From Paraphoma chrysanthemicola (lineage: Eukaryota; Ascomycota; Dothideomycetes; Pleosporales; Phaeosphaeriaceae), in assembly GCA_020744225.1 (NCBI GenBank), contig JAGMWG010000020.1:310001-374000 (forward strand): a stretch of DNA of 64,000 bases. The letters are read 5' to 3'. The notes below the pieces were generated by a model that saw only the letters and a program-made list of their open reading frames with translations, was not told where the DNA came from and ran no database searches. This document shows positions 43,754 through 55,073 of this stretch, piece by piece. A program made the translations under genes and the position numbers. Every line of letters starts with the position of its first letter. The first letter of the stretch is position 1.

Positions 43754-45037
43754 ATGTTCACCGGAGGGATATTCCGGAAGAAGAAGATGGAGGATCCACA
43801 TCCACTATCCACGCAAACAGCGGACATTGATGTGGTAAGTTCACTGTATTCGGACTGATATGTCGGCGCCAGACATCTACCAAAGCTGGCATGGCATACG
43901 AAGACACGGAGCACTATTTGACTTGGCTGACCACTATGGCAGGACACAGACTATGGGTCCTTTGAAGAAGACGCTGACCTAGACTGGGACCGACAATCCT
44001 ATGCCTCCACTGGCGGTGGCTCCTTAGCTTCCAACGTCACGCGTTATCGGTATGAAAATGGGCGCCGCTACCATGCATACCGCGATGGCACCTATTATGC
44101 GCCCAATGACGAGAAGAACCAGTCCTACGAGATGGTTGTGCATCACCTCTGGCTGCTAACCTTGCATGATAAGCTATTCCTCGCGCCTGTGCAGAATCCT
44201 CGGAGGATCTTGGATGTTGGTTCTGGCACAGGACTGTGGGCAGTGGACATAGCAGACCATTTCCCCGGGGCAGAGATCACAGCAACAGATCTATCGCCCA
44301 TTCTGTACACATCGGCGCCGCCGAATTTGACGTTTGAGATTGACGATGCTTGCTCCGAGTGGACGTATCCTGCCGACCACTTTGACTTTATACACATCCG
44401 TGGTCTGACCGGGTGCATACGCGACTGGCCATATACATATAGACAGGTGTTTTCGCATCTCGCTCCAGGCGGATGGGTCGAGCATCTCGAATTCAGCATA
44501 CAAACTAACGCGGACCCCAATTCCACAAATCATGCCGACCAGATCATGACTGGTTTCAGCAGGAGCATCATCGGCGTTGGGGACGAGAAGACGGGCATGA
44601 GTTTCCGGATCGTGGAGCAGATGAAGCCCCTCATGGAGGAAGCAGGATTCGTGGACGTCGTGGAAGAGAAATTCATCTGGCCCATTGGTGCCTGGCCGAA
44701 AGATCCCCATCTCAAGGATCTGGGACGCTGGGGAGAGCGGAATTGGGCAGATGGGATCGAGGGTTGGGTCATGGCGCTGTACACGCGTCTCTTGGGAGTA
44801 AGTCTTCCTTTTCCCCAATCTACTTAACAACGCTTGTCAAACATGGGAAATTCTGACGTATGTTAGTGGACGTACGCCGAAGTCCAGGCATTTATCAGGG
44901 ATATTCGGGACGTCATCAAGAACCGCAAAAATCACTTCTATCACGAAGTAAGGTGTGTGTACGCGCGAAAGCCTTTCCCCCATGAGGTCGCGGAGAAAGC
45001 AGCCAGGGAGGCACAGGGCAAACAACCGGAGCAATGA
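43754..45037 (+). CDS. SAM-dependent methyltransferase, LaeA-like
   Basis: Class I methyltransferase of the fungal LaeA-like group. Exons 43754-43834, 43943-44797 and 44867-45037 give 368 aa; the ATG at 43787 is an in-frame alternative (357 aa). Motif I ILDVGSGTGLW, followed by ITATDLSP, binds S-adenosylmethionine. The preceding block YRYENGRRYHAY...YAPNDEKNQSYEMVVHH is the hallmark of LaeA/umta-type proteins. Later segments (HIRGLTGCIRDWP, HLAPGGWVEHLEF, GFVDVVEEKFIWPIGAWPKD) match the family as well. LaeA itself regulates secondary metabolism as part of the velvet complex, but most relatives have no known substrate, and this protein is not necessarily the LaeA orthologue. It is about 20 kb from the redox cluster, so a direct link is not implied. 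Confidence 0.9.
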
Positions 45038-45326
45038 CTAAATCAATGAACATGACTGGACGGCTTTCGAGGGCTTGGATGTGCTTTTAGAATGGATAAC
45101 GCTATAGCGAGCGTCGCACTTGGATACCCCTTGTTAACAGATACGCCGATTTCACAAGAACTGGCTCGGTTATTATTGAATTCATTCTTGGATATTTCAT
45201 GCTTGCTGCATTACTCTATGAGATGCTTTCTCGCCGATGCGCCGTGCGCCGAGACTGTTTCAGCCATTATGCTACATTTCATTCCTGAATTTTCAATCGG
45301 ATATCGAGTTTGGCATTTGGAGAAAT

Positions 45327-46444
45327 CTACTCTTCCATGTCGTCATCGTCATTGCTGGTGGCGTGGCCGTTTTGCCGCGAATTTGACTTTGGTACTGAGG
45401 CTTCCTTGTCGATCATCTGTCGTGATACCGAGACGATATTGTCCTCGATGAGTTGTTGGCCGACATCTTCGATGTCTGTGAGATTGGTCAGCTTTGGCAC
45501 AATAGAGTCTACTTTTTACATGAAACGTACGCTTCTTGGGATCGACCTTGCCAACGTATCGTGTCTTCAGCTGGTCCTTTGTGAGCTCCGTCTCCTCCTT
45601 GACCCGCTTCTCGTAGCCTTCTGCCAGCGACACCAGTTTCTGCAGCCGGTCCTTGTTCCGCTCGCCCTCGCCCTTAAAGTCGTCCATGAGCAGGGCCTCG
45701 GTCCAGACGTGCTTGTGCAGGTTCATGAGCATGTTCTCCTCCAGCGCCGTCTTGCGGTAGTTGATGCCTATTGAGTAGTAGTGGCGGTTGAGGCCGTGGA
45801 TGAGCGCCTGGATCGAGGGCTTGTTCAGGTGACCGACGTTGGAGGTGGTCTGGCGGGGTTCGTGGCCCATCATGAGCGTCTGTGGGTTGATGAGGCGGAA
45901 AGCATCGATGACGACTTTGCCCTTGACCGACTGTATGGGGTCGACGACAACGGCGACGGCACGTGGGGTGAGCTGCTCGAACGACTGCTGGGTGTTGATA
46001 TCGACCGAGGACAGCCAGCAGCCGAAGCCGGGATGTGAGTGGTACCAGCCAACAACTGTCTCTTGCCTACGTTTGTCAGCCAGGCGGTCAGGGTTTTGGA
46101 GGGGTCGGCGAGGGCAGGGCGGCGCACCTTCCTGTCTGGCGCAGCATGTCCATCATCTTGGTCTGGAAGACGGGGTCGACGGCCTCAACTGACACGCCGG
46201 TGCCGGACTGGGGCATGGCAAAGACATCGACGACGCGCACCGTGTAGTCATCGACAAACTCGCCCAGCATCAGGCCCATGACCTCCATGGGCACGCCGGC
46301 ACGACCGTGCCGCAGCATCTTGAGTAGCGCCAGCGACGAGATGTAGACCGTCTCCGAGTTGTCGATCAGGTTGGTGTCTTGTGCAGGCCCGCCCATGCCC
46401 CCCATGCCCTGCGCGGCGGCGAGCATTCTGCTTAACCGGTCCAT
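45327..46444 (-). CDS. RPN11: 26S proteasome regulatory subunit Rpn11 (JAMM deubiquitinase)
   Basis: Zinc metallo-isopeptidase of the proteasome lid that removes ubiquitin chains from substrates during degradation. Exons in transcript order: 46128-46444, 45531-46066 and 45327-45475, giving 333 aa (usual 305-335). The MPN+/JAMM site is complete: Glu54 in VPMEVMGL, then His115-Ser-His117-Pro and Asp128 in [14 protein letters not shown]. The acceptor of intron 1 at 46067 is placed so that [11 protein letters not shown] is re-formed. The tail NDDDMEE is longer than in yeast. The start MDRLSRML is typical. The gene is divergent from the RPD3-type deacetylase with 477 bp between starts. Confidence 0.97.
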
Positions 46445-46921
46445 GGCGTGTGGCTGATGTGGCTTGCGTGTGGATGTGGGTGTGGCGGTGGATTTGGTGA
46501 GAGCAGTGTCGAGTGCGGTCTATATGGGGTGTGGGTAAGAAGGCGTGGGAGATGTGATGGAGTCGTGGGGCGGCGGCGCTGGTGGGTGAAAGTGAGCTTC
46601 GGAGCTGTCGCGGTAGTCGGTGCAGCGCGTCTCATTGGCTGCAGCGGCGGAGAATCAGTTTCTCCTGGACCCCTGCCCGCGCCGCGGTTGCTCGAAGCTT
46701 GAGCTCCGGGCCCTTTGTTCCCACCATCTCTCCCGGCCGGTGGGCACATATCCTTTGACGCCTTGCTGCCCCCGCAGACACGCTAAATACATCCATTGTT
46801 GCTCCCGACTATACTCGCCTGCACTCGCTCCCATTGCTCGTCGCTCGCCGTCACCACCCCATATCACCCATCCTGCGCTCCCACCACCATCTGCTGCGCG
46901 CCGAGCACCACCACCACCATC
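46445..46921. other. divergent promoter RPN11/HDAC
   Basis: 477 bp between divergent starts of two housekeeping genes. Minus-strand and plus-strand CA/CT-rich tracts; no discrete regulatory motif assigned. Confidence 0.5.
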
Positions 46922-48831
46922 ATGTCCGACGAAGTGGCCGGGAACCCGGTGCCTACCACGCCGAACAATGGCGTCGCGACGCGCGCAAAGAAAGTCGCCT
47001 ACTTCTACGACTCGGACGTGGGCAACTATGCCTACGTCGCGGGCCATCCCATGAAGCCCCACCGCATACGCATGGCGCACGCCCTCATCATGAACTACGG
47101 CCTCTACACCAAGATGGAAATCTACCGCGCCAAGCCCGCGTCCAAGTACGAGATGACGCAGTTCCACACGGACGAGTACATCGAGTTCCTGCACAAGGTC
47201 ACCCCCGACAACATGGACAGCTTTACTAAGGAGCAGAGCAAGTACAATGTCGGCGACGACTGTCCCGTCTTCGATGGCCTCTTCGAGTTCTGCGGCATCA
47301 GCGCTGGCGGCACCATGGAGGGAGCCGCCCGCCTCAACCGTGGCAAGTGCGATGTCGCCGTCAACTGGGCTGGCGGCCTGCACCACGCTAAGAAGAGCGA
47401 GGCCAGTGGCTTCTGCTATGTCAACGACATTGTCCTCGGCATCATCGAGCTACTGCGCTACAAGCAGCGCGTCCTCTACATCGACATTGACGTCCACCAC
47501 GGCGACGGCGTCGAGGAGGCCTTCTACACCACCGATCGCGTCATGACCGTCTCCTTCCACAAGTACGGCGAGTATTTCCCAGGTACCGGCGAGCTGCGCG
47601 ACATTGGTGTCGGTTCTGGCAAGAACTACTCGGTCAACTTCCCGCTACGCGACGGCATCACCGACGAGACGTACCGCAACATCTTTGAGCCCGTCATTGA
47701 GGCTGTCATGACATACTACGGCCCCGAGGCTATTGTGCTGCAGTGCGGTGGCGACAGTCTGTCCGGCGACCGCCTCGGCTGCTTCAATCTGAGCATGGAC
47801 GGCCACGCCAACTGTGTCCGCTATGTCAAAAGCTTCGGAGTGCCCGTCATCATCCTTGGTGGGGGCGGCTACACAATGCGCAACGTTGCGCGCACCTGGG
47901 CCTACGAGACAGGCCAGCTGGTTGACGAGAAAATGTCCAAGCAGCTCCCATACAATGACTATTACGAGGTTAGTGTTCTTGCGTTGGCTGATGTGATGCC
48001 TTGATTAATCTTTCACAGTACTTTGCACCAGACTATGAACTCGACGTGCGACCGTCCAACATGGAGAATGCAAATTCGCACGACTATCTCCATAAAATCA
48101 AAGCTACCGTCATAGAAAACATCCGAAGAACGGGCAAGCCGTCGGTTGAAGCATTCACAAATATCCCAAATAATCCTGCTCTACTTCGTATGGCCGACTC
48201 AGACGCCGAGGATGAAGATGACGATCTCGATGCAGACGAGAATCCCGACGCGCGTATGACACAGCGCCAACGAGACCAGCAAATCGAAAACGAAGCCGAG
48301 TTCTACGATGAGAGCGATGATGAGGATTACAAGAATAGTCTTGGCGTACGCGCTCAACCTGGCGTCAAGCGAAGGCGGAACATTTCCGACTATCCTAATC
48401 CTAATGCTGCGCCCGCGGATGGGTTGGACACGGGTGAAGATGTGCTCGAAGGCATGGATGAAACAAATGGCGAAAGCGCCATTTCCACCCGACAACCATC
48501 TGCGGCGGTCAAGTCACGCAGTCATACTCCCGCTGTGCCCGAGCAGGCCGCTGATGAAGATGGCGATGTTGACATGGACGCGCCAGCAGCTACAGCAGCT
48601 TCGACAAGGTCGCAGTCACCTGCGGGTGTGGTCACCCCGCCTGAGTCGCCTCCCTCCGCTGCGACAGCATCAGCACAAGCCCCAACGTCCGCTCCAAGTG
48701 CGGACGTTGCCATGGAGGGCGTCGATGACGATACTAAGCAAGCGGTGTCGGAAGCCAAAGAGGAGGGACAGGCGGAGCGGGACTCTGAAAACGTCAAAGG
48801 CGAAGTGCGGACCGAAGTTGCAAAGGATTGA
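46922..48831 (+). CDS. rpdA: class I histone deacetylase, RPD3/RpdA type
   Basis: Zinc-dependent lysine deacetylase of the Sin3/Rpd3 co-repressor complexes in the nucleus. Exons 46922-47968 and 48019-48831 give 619 aa; intron donor is GTTAGT. The catalytic domain (about residues 22-390) has the His pair HH154-155, the zinc ligands in DIDVHHGDG (Asp190, His192) and the third Asp in [11 protein letters not shown]. After it comes an acidic tail of about 220 residues with [11 protein letters not shown] and the [20 protein letters not shown] block. Such a long C-terminal extension is known for RpdA of filamentous ascomycetes, where it is needed for function, and is shorter in yeast Rpd3. A KRRRN patch near residue 470 is a candidate nuclear localisation signal. 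Confidence 0.97.
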
Positions 48832-49282
48832 TCAGCGCTTGCCGTCATTCTTTGTGCTCAAAAGCGCGGTTGCTTGCATTCAAGGGGCGTTTTCCATGCT
48901 TTGTTTATGTAGCGGGAGGAGTTTGGGTGCCATGATGCATGGATTGGACAAAGTCCTAGATACCTTTGTTGATTTACGTTTTCACTGTTTGTATGATTCT
49001 GCACCGACGCGTGGACGGGTTAAACATCAAGCCGATTGCTGTTCAATCTGTCCAATATGTATCCCGATTTGTTCGTTCTGTTTAGATTGTGATGTGCTTT
49101 GGCGGTGTATGTCAATATGGGATATGCAGGCACGCGTAGCCGTCCTCTAGCCGTAACACAACAGGGTGCCTGAGACATAGTACCGGTGCAAAGCAAACAG
49201 GACGAATTGTATTTCAGCCAACCTATGCCATCATCTTCCAGGTAGCATCTACCTCGTGTGACAAAAGACACCCTCCTCCACG
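48832..49282. other. intergenic
   Basis: 451 bp between plus-strand genes; no gene or signal that I can support. Confidence 0.5.
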
Positions 49283-49919
49283 ATGTCGCCTCAACCCATC
49301 GACCCTCTGCGGATGCGAATCTTCTCCGAGCTCAACATCCAGCTGGGCCATCATGGTATCGAAAAAGAAACAATGCATATTGCAGCTAGTACGTAGCAAC
49401 CGCAGCTCTATAATTGCATGAGCGCACGCTAACACCCCCCTTGAGCACTGCGCCTTTCTTGTCCGCTTCCACGCAGGTCTGAACATTGACCCTCTGGCTG
49501 TCAGTGTGCCGATCGTCGACGTACCACTTGGTAGCAGAGAGGATTACCGGGATGTTGCTATGGCACACAAGATCTGCCTGGTCGTGCACTCTGACAGCCC
49601 CTCTTGTCCTCCATCGACAGCTCTCGGCCCCAAGTCAACGACTCTTAAGACTGAAACTCCGTCCAAGGCCCCATCAGCATCAAACGACAAGTTAGCAAAG
49701 CCGGCAGCTCCGAACGTCAATGCGGGCAAGGTCAAGATTCCCATCGAGCGCAAGAGTACGCTGGGTCATCGGAAGTGCCTGATGAACTTGTTTACGAGGG
49801 TTGCGGGGCGCGTTGTGGAGAGCATATTGAGCGGCGAGGAGAACACCATGAGAACAGCAGAGGGAAGTGATGGCAAGGGTCCGCTCTGGGATGCAAATCC
49901 CTGGGGGGAGTACTGCTAG
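49283..49919 (+). CDS. hypothetical 182-aa protein
   Basis: Two exons, 49283-49388 and 49477-49919, give 182 aa with a clean 88-nt GT-AG intron (AAS|L junction). The first 75 residues are compact: MSPQPIDPLRMRIFSEL, a helix-like NIQLGHHGIEKETMHIAAS, then SVPIVDVPLGSREDYRDVAMAHKICLVVHS. A Pro/Ser/Lys-rich linker follows, then a basic segment KIPIERKSTLGHRKCLMNLFTRVAGRVVESIL. No signal peptide or transmembrane helix. I do not recognise the family. The conserved look of the N-terminus and the consistent splice argue that the gene is real. It lies between the deacetylase and, tail to tail, the metacaspase. Confidence 0.65.
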
Positions 49920-49984
49920 GATTTGTGCTGACTGCGATCATTTCTACATGATCTTGTATGCTCCCGTGAAATTCTCTAGCGCTA

Positions 49985-51046
49985 TCAAATGACAAGGGAC
50001 ATGTTATCGAGATCAATGTCCATACCGCTGCTCAGTTGTGGGATCTGTGTGTAGTTCGAGCGATCCAGCAGTTGGCGGGTTGCTTGCAGTGTCTGTCCAA
50101 TGTCAGCTCTGTTGTCTGACCACAATATTTTGAAAGTCAATTGTACCTGTGCATATGATGGATTCTCCGTCTGTCTCATCGTCTCGAGGAATGCCCATGA
50201 CATAGCTCCTGTCGCCTCTCCTTGAATCCGCGCGTCTGCACTAGTCTGCTGTCATTAGCAGAGTCACGAAATAGAAAAGCCTGCATGGCGTACCTGATCG
50301 TCTCGACATCCCGAAAACATCGTCACCATCTTCTGCTCACTGCCATATTGACCAGCGAACTCGCCCTCGCTCAGACCCTCCTCTTCCTGCTCACCCATGT
50401 GTCTTAAACCTTTGAAGAAACTACTCGCGCCAGCAAGTAGATGCTGCGCTTCGCCGACTTTGCTGTAACTAAAGCCTCCGTCGATCAGGCGCTGTGCTTC
50501 GCCGACCAATTTCGCACCGACTTTCAAGTTGTCGAGGAGCGAGATCTGTCCGTCGCTATCAGAGCGGTAGACAAATGGCAGCTCAACAGCGGAGCCCGAA
50601 TGGCAACAATCCATGACGATGAATAATGTACATCCAGGGGCCATGCGCGTCACAAGATGCTCATGGAGCAACGTGCTGGATATCTGGCCTCTTGTTTCAA
50701 AGTCTACTGGAACTATGGTGTCGTCCACACCGGTAGTGCGGTTGCCGTCCACATCCTCAATCTGCCCGCCATGGCCCGAATAGTGCAGAAAGAGTGTACA
50801 ACCCGGTTCCGAGACGAGCCAATCCATGGCGGCCAAGATGTTGTGGCCGGTCGGGAAGTACGGGCTATCATGAGAGACCTCTGGCCGATCGGTGAGAATG
50901 ACGCGGTTTTTGTGCGAATTGTCGTAGCCACGAAATGAAAGGAACTCGGCCATGTTGTCGACGTCGGAATGGCAGCCGCGAAGTTGATGCTGAGAGCCAA
51001 CATAGTTAATTCCCACCAAGAGGGACTTCTTCCTATGGTAAGACAT
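49985..51046 (-). CDS. metacaspase (caspase-like cysteine protease, type I p20/p10)
   Basis: Clan CD peptidase that cleaves after Arg/Lys in known fungal relatives and is linked to ageing, proteostasis and cell death. Exons in transcript order: 50294-51046, 50147-50245 and 49985-50092, giving 319 aa. The protein begins directly with the p20 strand KKSLLVGINY. The catalytic His is in HYSGHGGQ (His92) and the Cys in DCCHSGS (Cys148). SGCRDDQTSADA and GAMSWAFLE in the small-subunit region match p10. The Pro/Gln-rich N-terminal prodomain of classical fungal metacaspases is absent, so this is a short form. The gene is divergent from an AP endonuclease, with a perfect CRE octamer between them. Confidence 0.92.
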
Positions 51047-51642
51047 TGTAAACTGCGATCCGAGATTGTTCTCTAATACTCAATGAAGATGACTTCGAGG
51101 ACAGGATGCGGATGTTGACTTGGCAGGGGTCTTAAGTGTCCATGAGGTGTTTGGAGGGGTAGTGAAGCGCGAGGCGCGGCCATACCCGATTGGTTCTTCG
51201 GCGGGGCGATCTCGTCGTGCATATGAAGTACGCGTTCGCACCACCGCGGCGTGCGAGCTGCATCGTGCGAATTGAAGCTTATGCAGCGGACGATTGCGCA
51301 TGTAGCAGAGTGAACCTCGCAGCGCGGACGTGCTTCACATCCCAGACAGTCATCAAATGACGTCACTTCCCCACTTGTGTCACTTCGTACCGCAATAAGT
51401 CGTACCAGTGAAGCTTCACTGTTGCAGCCTGTTAGCCTTGGAAAATACAGTGTTCCAGAGCCCTAGGTGTCTTCTGAACAATCCCCCTTTTTTTTGTAAC
51501 ATCTCTAAGGATACTCAGCCTCTGTCACTGAGAGAAATGCAAGGTCGAAGTCGGCCGACCGGGCACGAACTGTGGCGAGGCGTGGTTGTGTCCCGTCTAT
51601 GAACACGCACCGAAATATCTTCCTCACACTCCTTGGAAAGAC
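51047..51642. promoter_or_regulatory. divergent promoter metacaspase/AP endonuclease with CRE
   Basis: 596 bp between divergent starts. A perfect TGACGTCA bZIP site lies at 51358-51365, close to the centre. ATF/CREB-type factors such as AtfA often act in stress responses in filamentous fungi; action on these genes is inferred only. Confidence 0.5.
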
Positions 51643-52785
51643 ATGAGTCGCGACATCAGTCCACCACCCGCGAAGCGCCGCCGGACCGCTGCACATGAGC
51701 CAGGATCGACTGCAACACAAACGCCAGCAGTGCCCGAGCCTCTTCCACGACTTGAGCCGAACAGCGTCCGCGTCTTCTCTTGGAATGTCAATGGCATCGG
51801 TCCCTTCCTCCAACAGCCCATAACATCGTTCTTTGCATCGTCAAAGTCGCTCAACAAGGACAGTGCCACACATTCAGCATCCCTAAGAGGGTTCTTGCAA
51901 CGCCATCAGTGGCCCTCGATTCTGTTCTTGCAAGAAGTCAAGATAGCAAAGAAAGATACGAAGACCCAGGACGCCGTGCGTGCTGCTCTGAATTTGTACT
52001 TACCCGAGGAAGCGGGCCCTGAAACTCGGGGCCCAATGTACGAGGTTCACTTCGTTCTGCCAGACGATCCCCAGAACGCGCGGGGCCCTCGAGGGAGCGG
52101 GAAGGTGTATGGTGTTTGTAGCATTCTCCGTACAGACCTCAGGGATGCGTACAATGTCAGCCTCAGATCTGTCGCCTGGGACAAGGAAGGCCGCATCTCT
52201 GTTGTCGAGCTTCAAACTTCAAAGTGCAAGCTAGCGGCTTTTAATATCTATGCTGTCAACGGGACTTCTAATCCATATCGCGATCCATCCAACGGAACTG
52301 TGAGGGGAACGCGACATGACCGAAAGTTAGAGGTACATCGTTTGTTGATGCAAGAGTGCTTGGAATTGCAAACCCAAGGCTGGGACGTTCTTCTCGGAGG
52401 CGACATGAATGTTGCTCCCGACCAGCGAGACGGCCATCCGAACCTGCGGACTTTCCCGCACCAGCACGTCCTCAATCGTACAGACTTTCACCAGAAGTTG
52501 TTGGGGGCTAAGGAGGGTAACGCCACGGGATTGAACGGGGTGGATGTCTGGCGTGAAATGCATGACGGAGAGAGACGATACACGTACTATTCAAGAAGCA
52601 GGCCGTGGGGCACGAGTTGTGATCGCGTGGATTACTTCATTGCTGGAAGGAGCCTGTGGGAGAAAGCGATGATTAAGGCGTGTGGGATCATGAATAACGA
52701 AGCCGAACGAGGACCAAGTGATCATTGCCCCATATGGTTGGATGTTGATCTCGAGTCTGCTACGGAACAGACCGGGGAGAAATGA
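51643..52785 (+). CDS. AP endonuclease/exonuclease III-like nuclease
   Basis: Endonuclease/exonuclease/phosphatase-fold enzyme that most resembles the ExoIII family of DNA repair (cuts abasic sites in base excision repair). Single exon, 380 aa; ATG at 51643 (MSRDISPPP) chosen because the frame upstream has no ATG. The N-terminus holds AKRRR, a likely nuclear localisation signal. Active-site blocks in order: FSWNVNGI (Asn), LFLQEVKI (metal-binding Glu), NIYAVNG, GGDMNVAP (Asp, Asn) and GPSDHCPIW (Asp-His pair). VDYF before the end is also typical. There is no zinc-finger tail as in Apn2, so it is more like a stand-alone ExoIII/Ape1-type domain. The residues needed for catalysis are present. 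Divergent from the metacaspase. Confidence 0.88.
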   Translation: MSRDISPPPAKRRRTAAHEPGSTATQTPAVPEPLPRLEPNSVRVFSWNVNGIGPFLQQPITSFFASSKSLNKDSATHSASLRGFLQRHQWPSILFLQEVKIAKKDTKTQDAVRAALNLYLPEEAGPETRGPMYEVHFVLPDDPQNARGPRGSGKVYGVCSILRTDLRDAYNVSLRSVAWDKEGRISVVELQTSKCKLAAFNIYAVNGTSNPYRDPSNGTVRGTRHDRKLEVHRLLMQECLELQTQGWDVLLGGDMNVAPDQRDGHPNLRTFPHQHVLNRTDFHQKLLGAKEGNATGLNGVDVWREMHDGERRYTYYSRSRPWGTSCDRVDYFIAGRSLWEKAMIKACGIMNNEAERGPSDHCPIWLDVDLESATEQTGEK

Positions 52786-52908
52786 GCGAATCTTTTACAG
52801 TACTCCATGAGTTTTGCTTATAGACCCACAACACTCCACTACCACTACCACTCATGAGCCCACTCATCAAACGCCATACCCGCTCCAAATACACTACCTG
52901 TGACCCGA

Positions 52909-53557
52909 TCAAGTCTCCCCGAGCTTCTTGCCACCTCTTATAATTTCAAATTGCGTCATGTCGCCATGCTTCCCCTGCCACGCATGCCGATGCGCCGCAA
53001 AGCTCTCGCACTCTGGCTGCGGTATGCGTGGGAATATTCCCATCTTGACAATCACCATCTTAGGTAAGGCTTCGGCGATGCTCATAATTGGGCTTTTTAG
53101 AGTTAGTTGGTTTCCGAAAGGCTGAACTCAGTGTCCGTGTGCATGATGTATTCAAGTAAGAGGTTTGACAGATAAGGCGCATACGTACTTTCCACAATCC
53201 CCACAAAAGCATCGCACAACACACTTGCCGCTCCCCGTTGCATAGTCATTGTACTTCTTAAGCTTTCCGTCTTTGTCTTCGACAACGACCTTTTCCTTCT
53301 CGATGACTAAGTTGCTGGAGACAAATGAGCCAGCGACTTTGCGGCAATTAGCGCAGTGGCAGAGGTGACCGCGCGGCTTGGTGAAGAGTTCGGAATCGTT
53401 GATTGTGACTTTAATGGCGCCGCAGAGACAAGTTGCGCTCATACCTAAAAGATGTCATCATTCTGCGCTGCTCCTGAGGGCGGAATACTTTACCATTTGC
53501 GAACTCGGATACATCGTGCGAATTTGGGTCGCCTGTGAATTTCGGAGGAGATGACAT
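52909..53557 (-). CDS. GFA/CENP-V domain protein (glutathione-dependent formaldehyde-activating-like)
   Basis: Small zinc-binding protein of the Mss4-like GFA superfamily. Exons in transcript order: 53494-53557, 53189-53444 and 52909-53092, giving 167 aa. Zinc ligands are in CLCGAIKV, CHCANCRK and CFCGDCG, the last at the end of exon 2. Exon 3 supplies PKMVIVKMGIFPRIPQPECESFAAHR and the closing RGGKKLGE segment that is usual in fungal members. Family members are named for S-(hydroxymethyl)glutathione synthase activity, but most fungal ones are uncharacterised. The stop lies 123 bp from the stop of the AP endonuclease (convergent). Confidence 0.9.
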
Positions 53558-53879
53558 GGTGCTGTATGTTTCTGCAGTGGTAAATGATGGACAACTTATA
53601 CAGTCAGACGGATGCAGTAAGCACCTCTGGTTATGTGAGTCGGCTGCGGATTTAAGCGTGGTGTAGCCGAACCCCTCCTACATCATCGGAACGAGGATTG
53701 TGGGGAAGGTTTGCGCGCAGATGTCATTTGGGTCACGATCTGAGATCTAGAACAAAGCGCTCCGTGTGCAATGATTGGGTATCAATTGGCGTTTGATCGT
53801 GAAGCTCTCTACACTCCACACCGTCCAATCCAATCTCAGATAGTCCATCGACTTCGAGTTTCGATCATGTTGACTTTTA
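53558..53879. other. intergenic
   Basis: 322 bp between two minus-strand genes; nothing seen. Confidence 0.5.
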
Positions 53880-54726
53880 CTACCTCGCAGCCAGCATTTC
53901 AAGAAACTTGTCTCCAATAGCCGCAGCACTCATCGGATTGTCTCCGGTTATCAATTCCCTGTCCACGGTAATGCTACCCAGGCTCTTCCCAATACCTTCC
54001 TGCATGTCCGCTCCCTCGTTTCTCAGCGTTCCCTCAACCTTGTCAATCTCGCCCCGAAACCACACTTCCATCATCTTCTCCTCCGCATCACTCCAACTCG
54101 TCATCTTGTAGCCCTTGTACGCAAACTCTTTCTGCGGACCGACTTTGGTAGACAAAAAGGCCCAAGGTCCATGGCACAGTGCGGCAGTGGGTTTGGATTC
54201 ATTATGGAAATGGGACAGTATACGGCCAAGATCAGGATCGCTGCCCAAATCTGTCAAAGGTGCGTGGCCTCCAGGGATGAACACGCCTTGGTAGCCCTGC
54301 AACTCCTCATCACCGATCGAGCTGAACTTGCGCGGGCTCGAGAAGCCGTTCTCCTTTTTCATGCGCTCAATTAGGTCCAGCTCGCGTTGGCGCTCGTACC
54401 AATTGCCTGCAAATGCGACAAGGGACAGACTGTTAGGATCGGGAGTGGGTTCCTTGCCTTGGGGCGAGGCGAAGGTGACTTCATGGCCTGCATCGAGAAA
54501 CTTTTGGAGTGGTTTGGCGAGCTCCATGAGAAAGTAGCCTGAATCTTGGGATATAGTCTTGCCATCTGTGCCGGTGTTGTCTGAAATAGTCAGCACGTAT
54601 GCGCATAGAATCACTGTACGAGAAGTTGGGGATAGAACGCTTCCGGCATTTTGGAACAATAAGACACGCACATAGTGGAAAGGTGGATGCATCAGAGACA
54701 ATGATGAGTATCTTCTTGGGTGCCAT
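53880..54726 (-). CDS. DJ-1/PfpI family protein, Hsp31-like
   Basis: Class I glutamine-amidotransferase-like fold. Hsp31-type relatives act as glutathione-independent glyoxalases (methylglyoxal to lactate) and holdases under stress. Exons 54672-54726 and 53880-54580, with a 91-nt intron that re-forms STFPLYNTG, give 251 aa. The nucleophile elbow ALCHGPWAF places Cys154 next to His155, and VFIPGGHAPLTDLG before it matches the family closely, as do GYEVTFASP-like and GNWYERQRELDLIERM segments. No targeting signal. The enzyme looks complete. Confidence 0.92.
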
Positions 54727-55073
54727 GTTGCTGAAGTTTGATTGCAATGTGAGAAAATAGATTCGCGTGCGCATTCAGACGCACATGGCGTGGGCATGTC
54801 ACCCACAATCAGTATGACGTAGTGATAATCTCATGTGCTTCACAAGCAATGCATTCAATAAGCCTCGGCAAGGATTGCAGCACGAGTATTTCATAGTTAT
54901 TGCGCAGAGGTGTCATGAATCTGGATGCCATTGTTTGAGTAATGGCTGAACATTCGCTTTTGAGATTCTGACGCCAGCTGCCGCAGCACTTCAGAATGCG
55001 CACGCGAGAGTTCTTCGCCTTCACGTCCTATGGGATGACCGCCATCGATCTACGGACATGACCTTTATTGCTT
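54727..55073. other. intergenic
   Basis: 347 bp between two minus-strand genes; nothing seen. Confidence 0.5.

Noticed and set aside
46655..47386. Long minus-strand ORF over the deacetylase start (243 codons)
   Set aside because: Antisense shadow of the HDAC exon and GC-rich leader; no family features.
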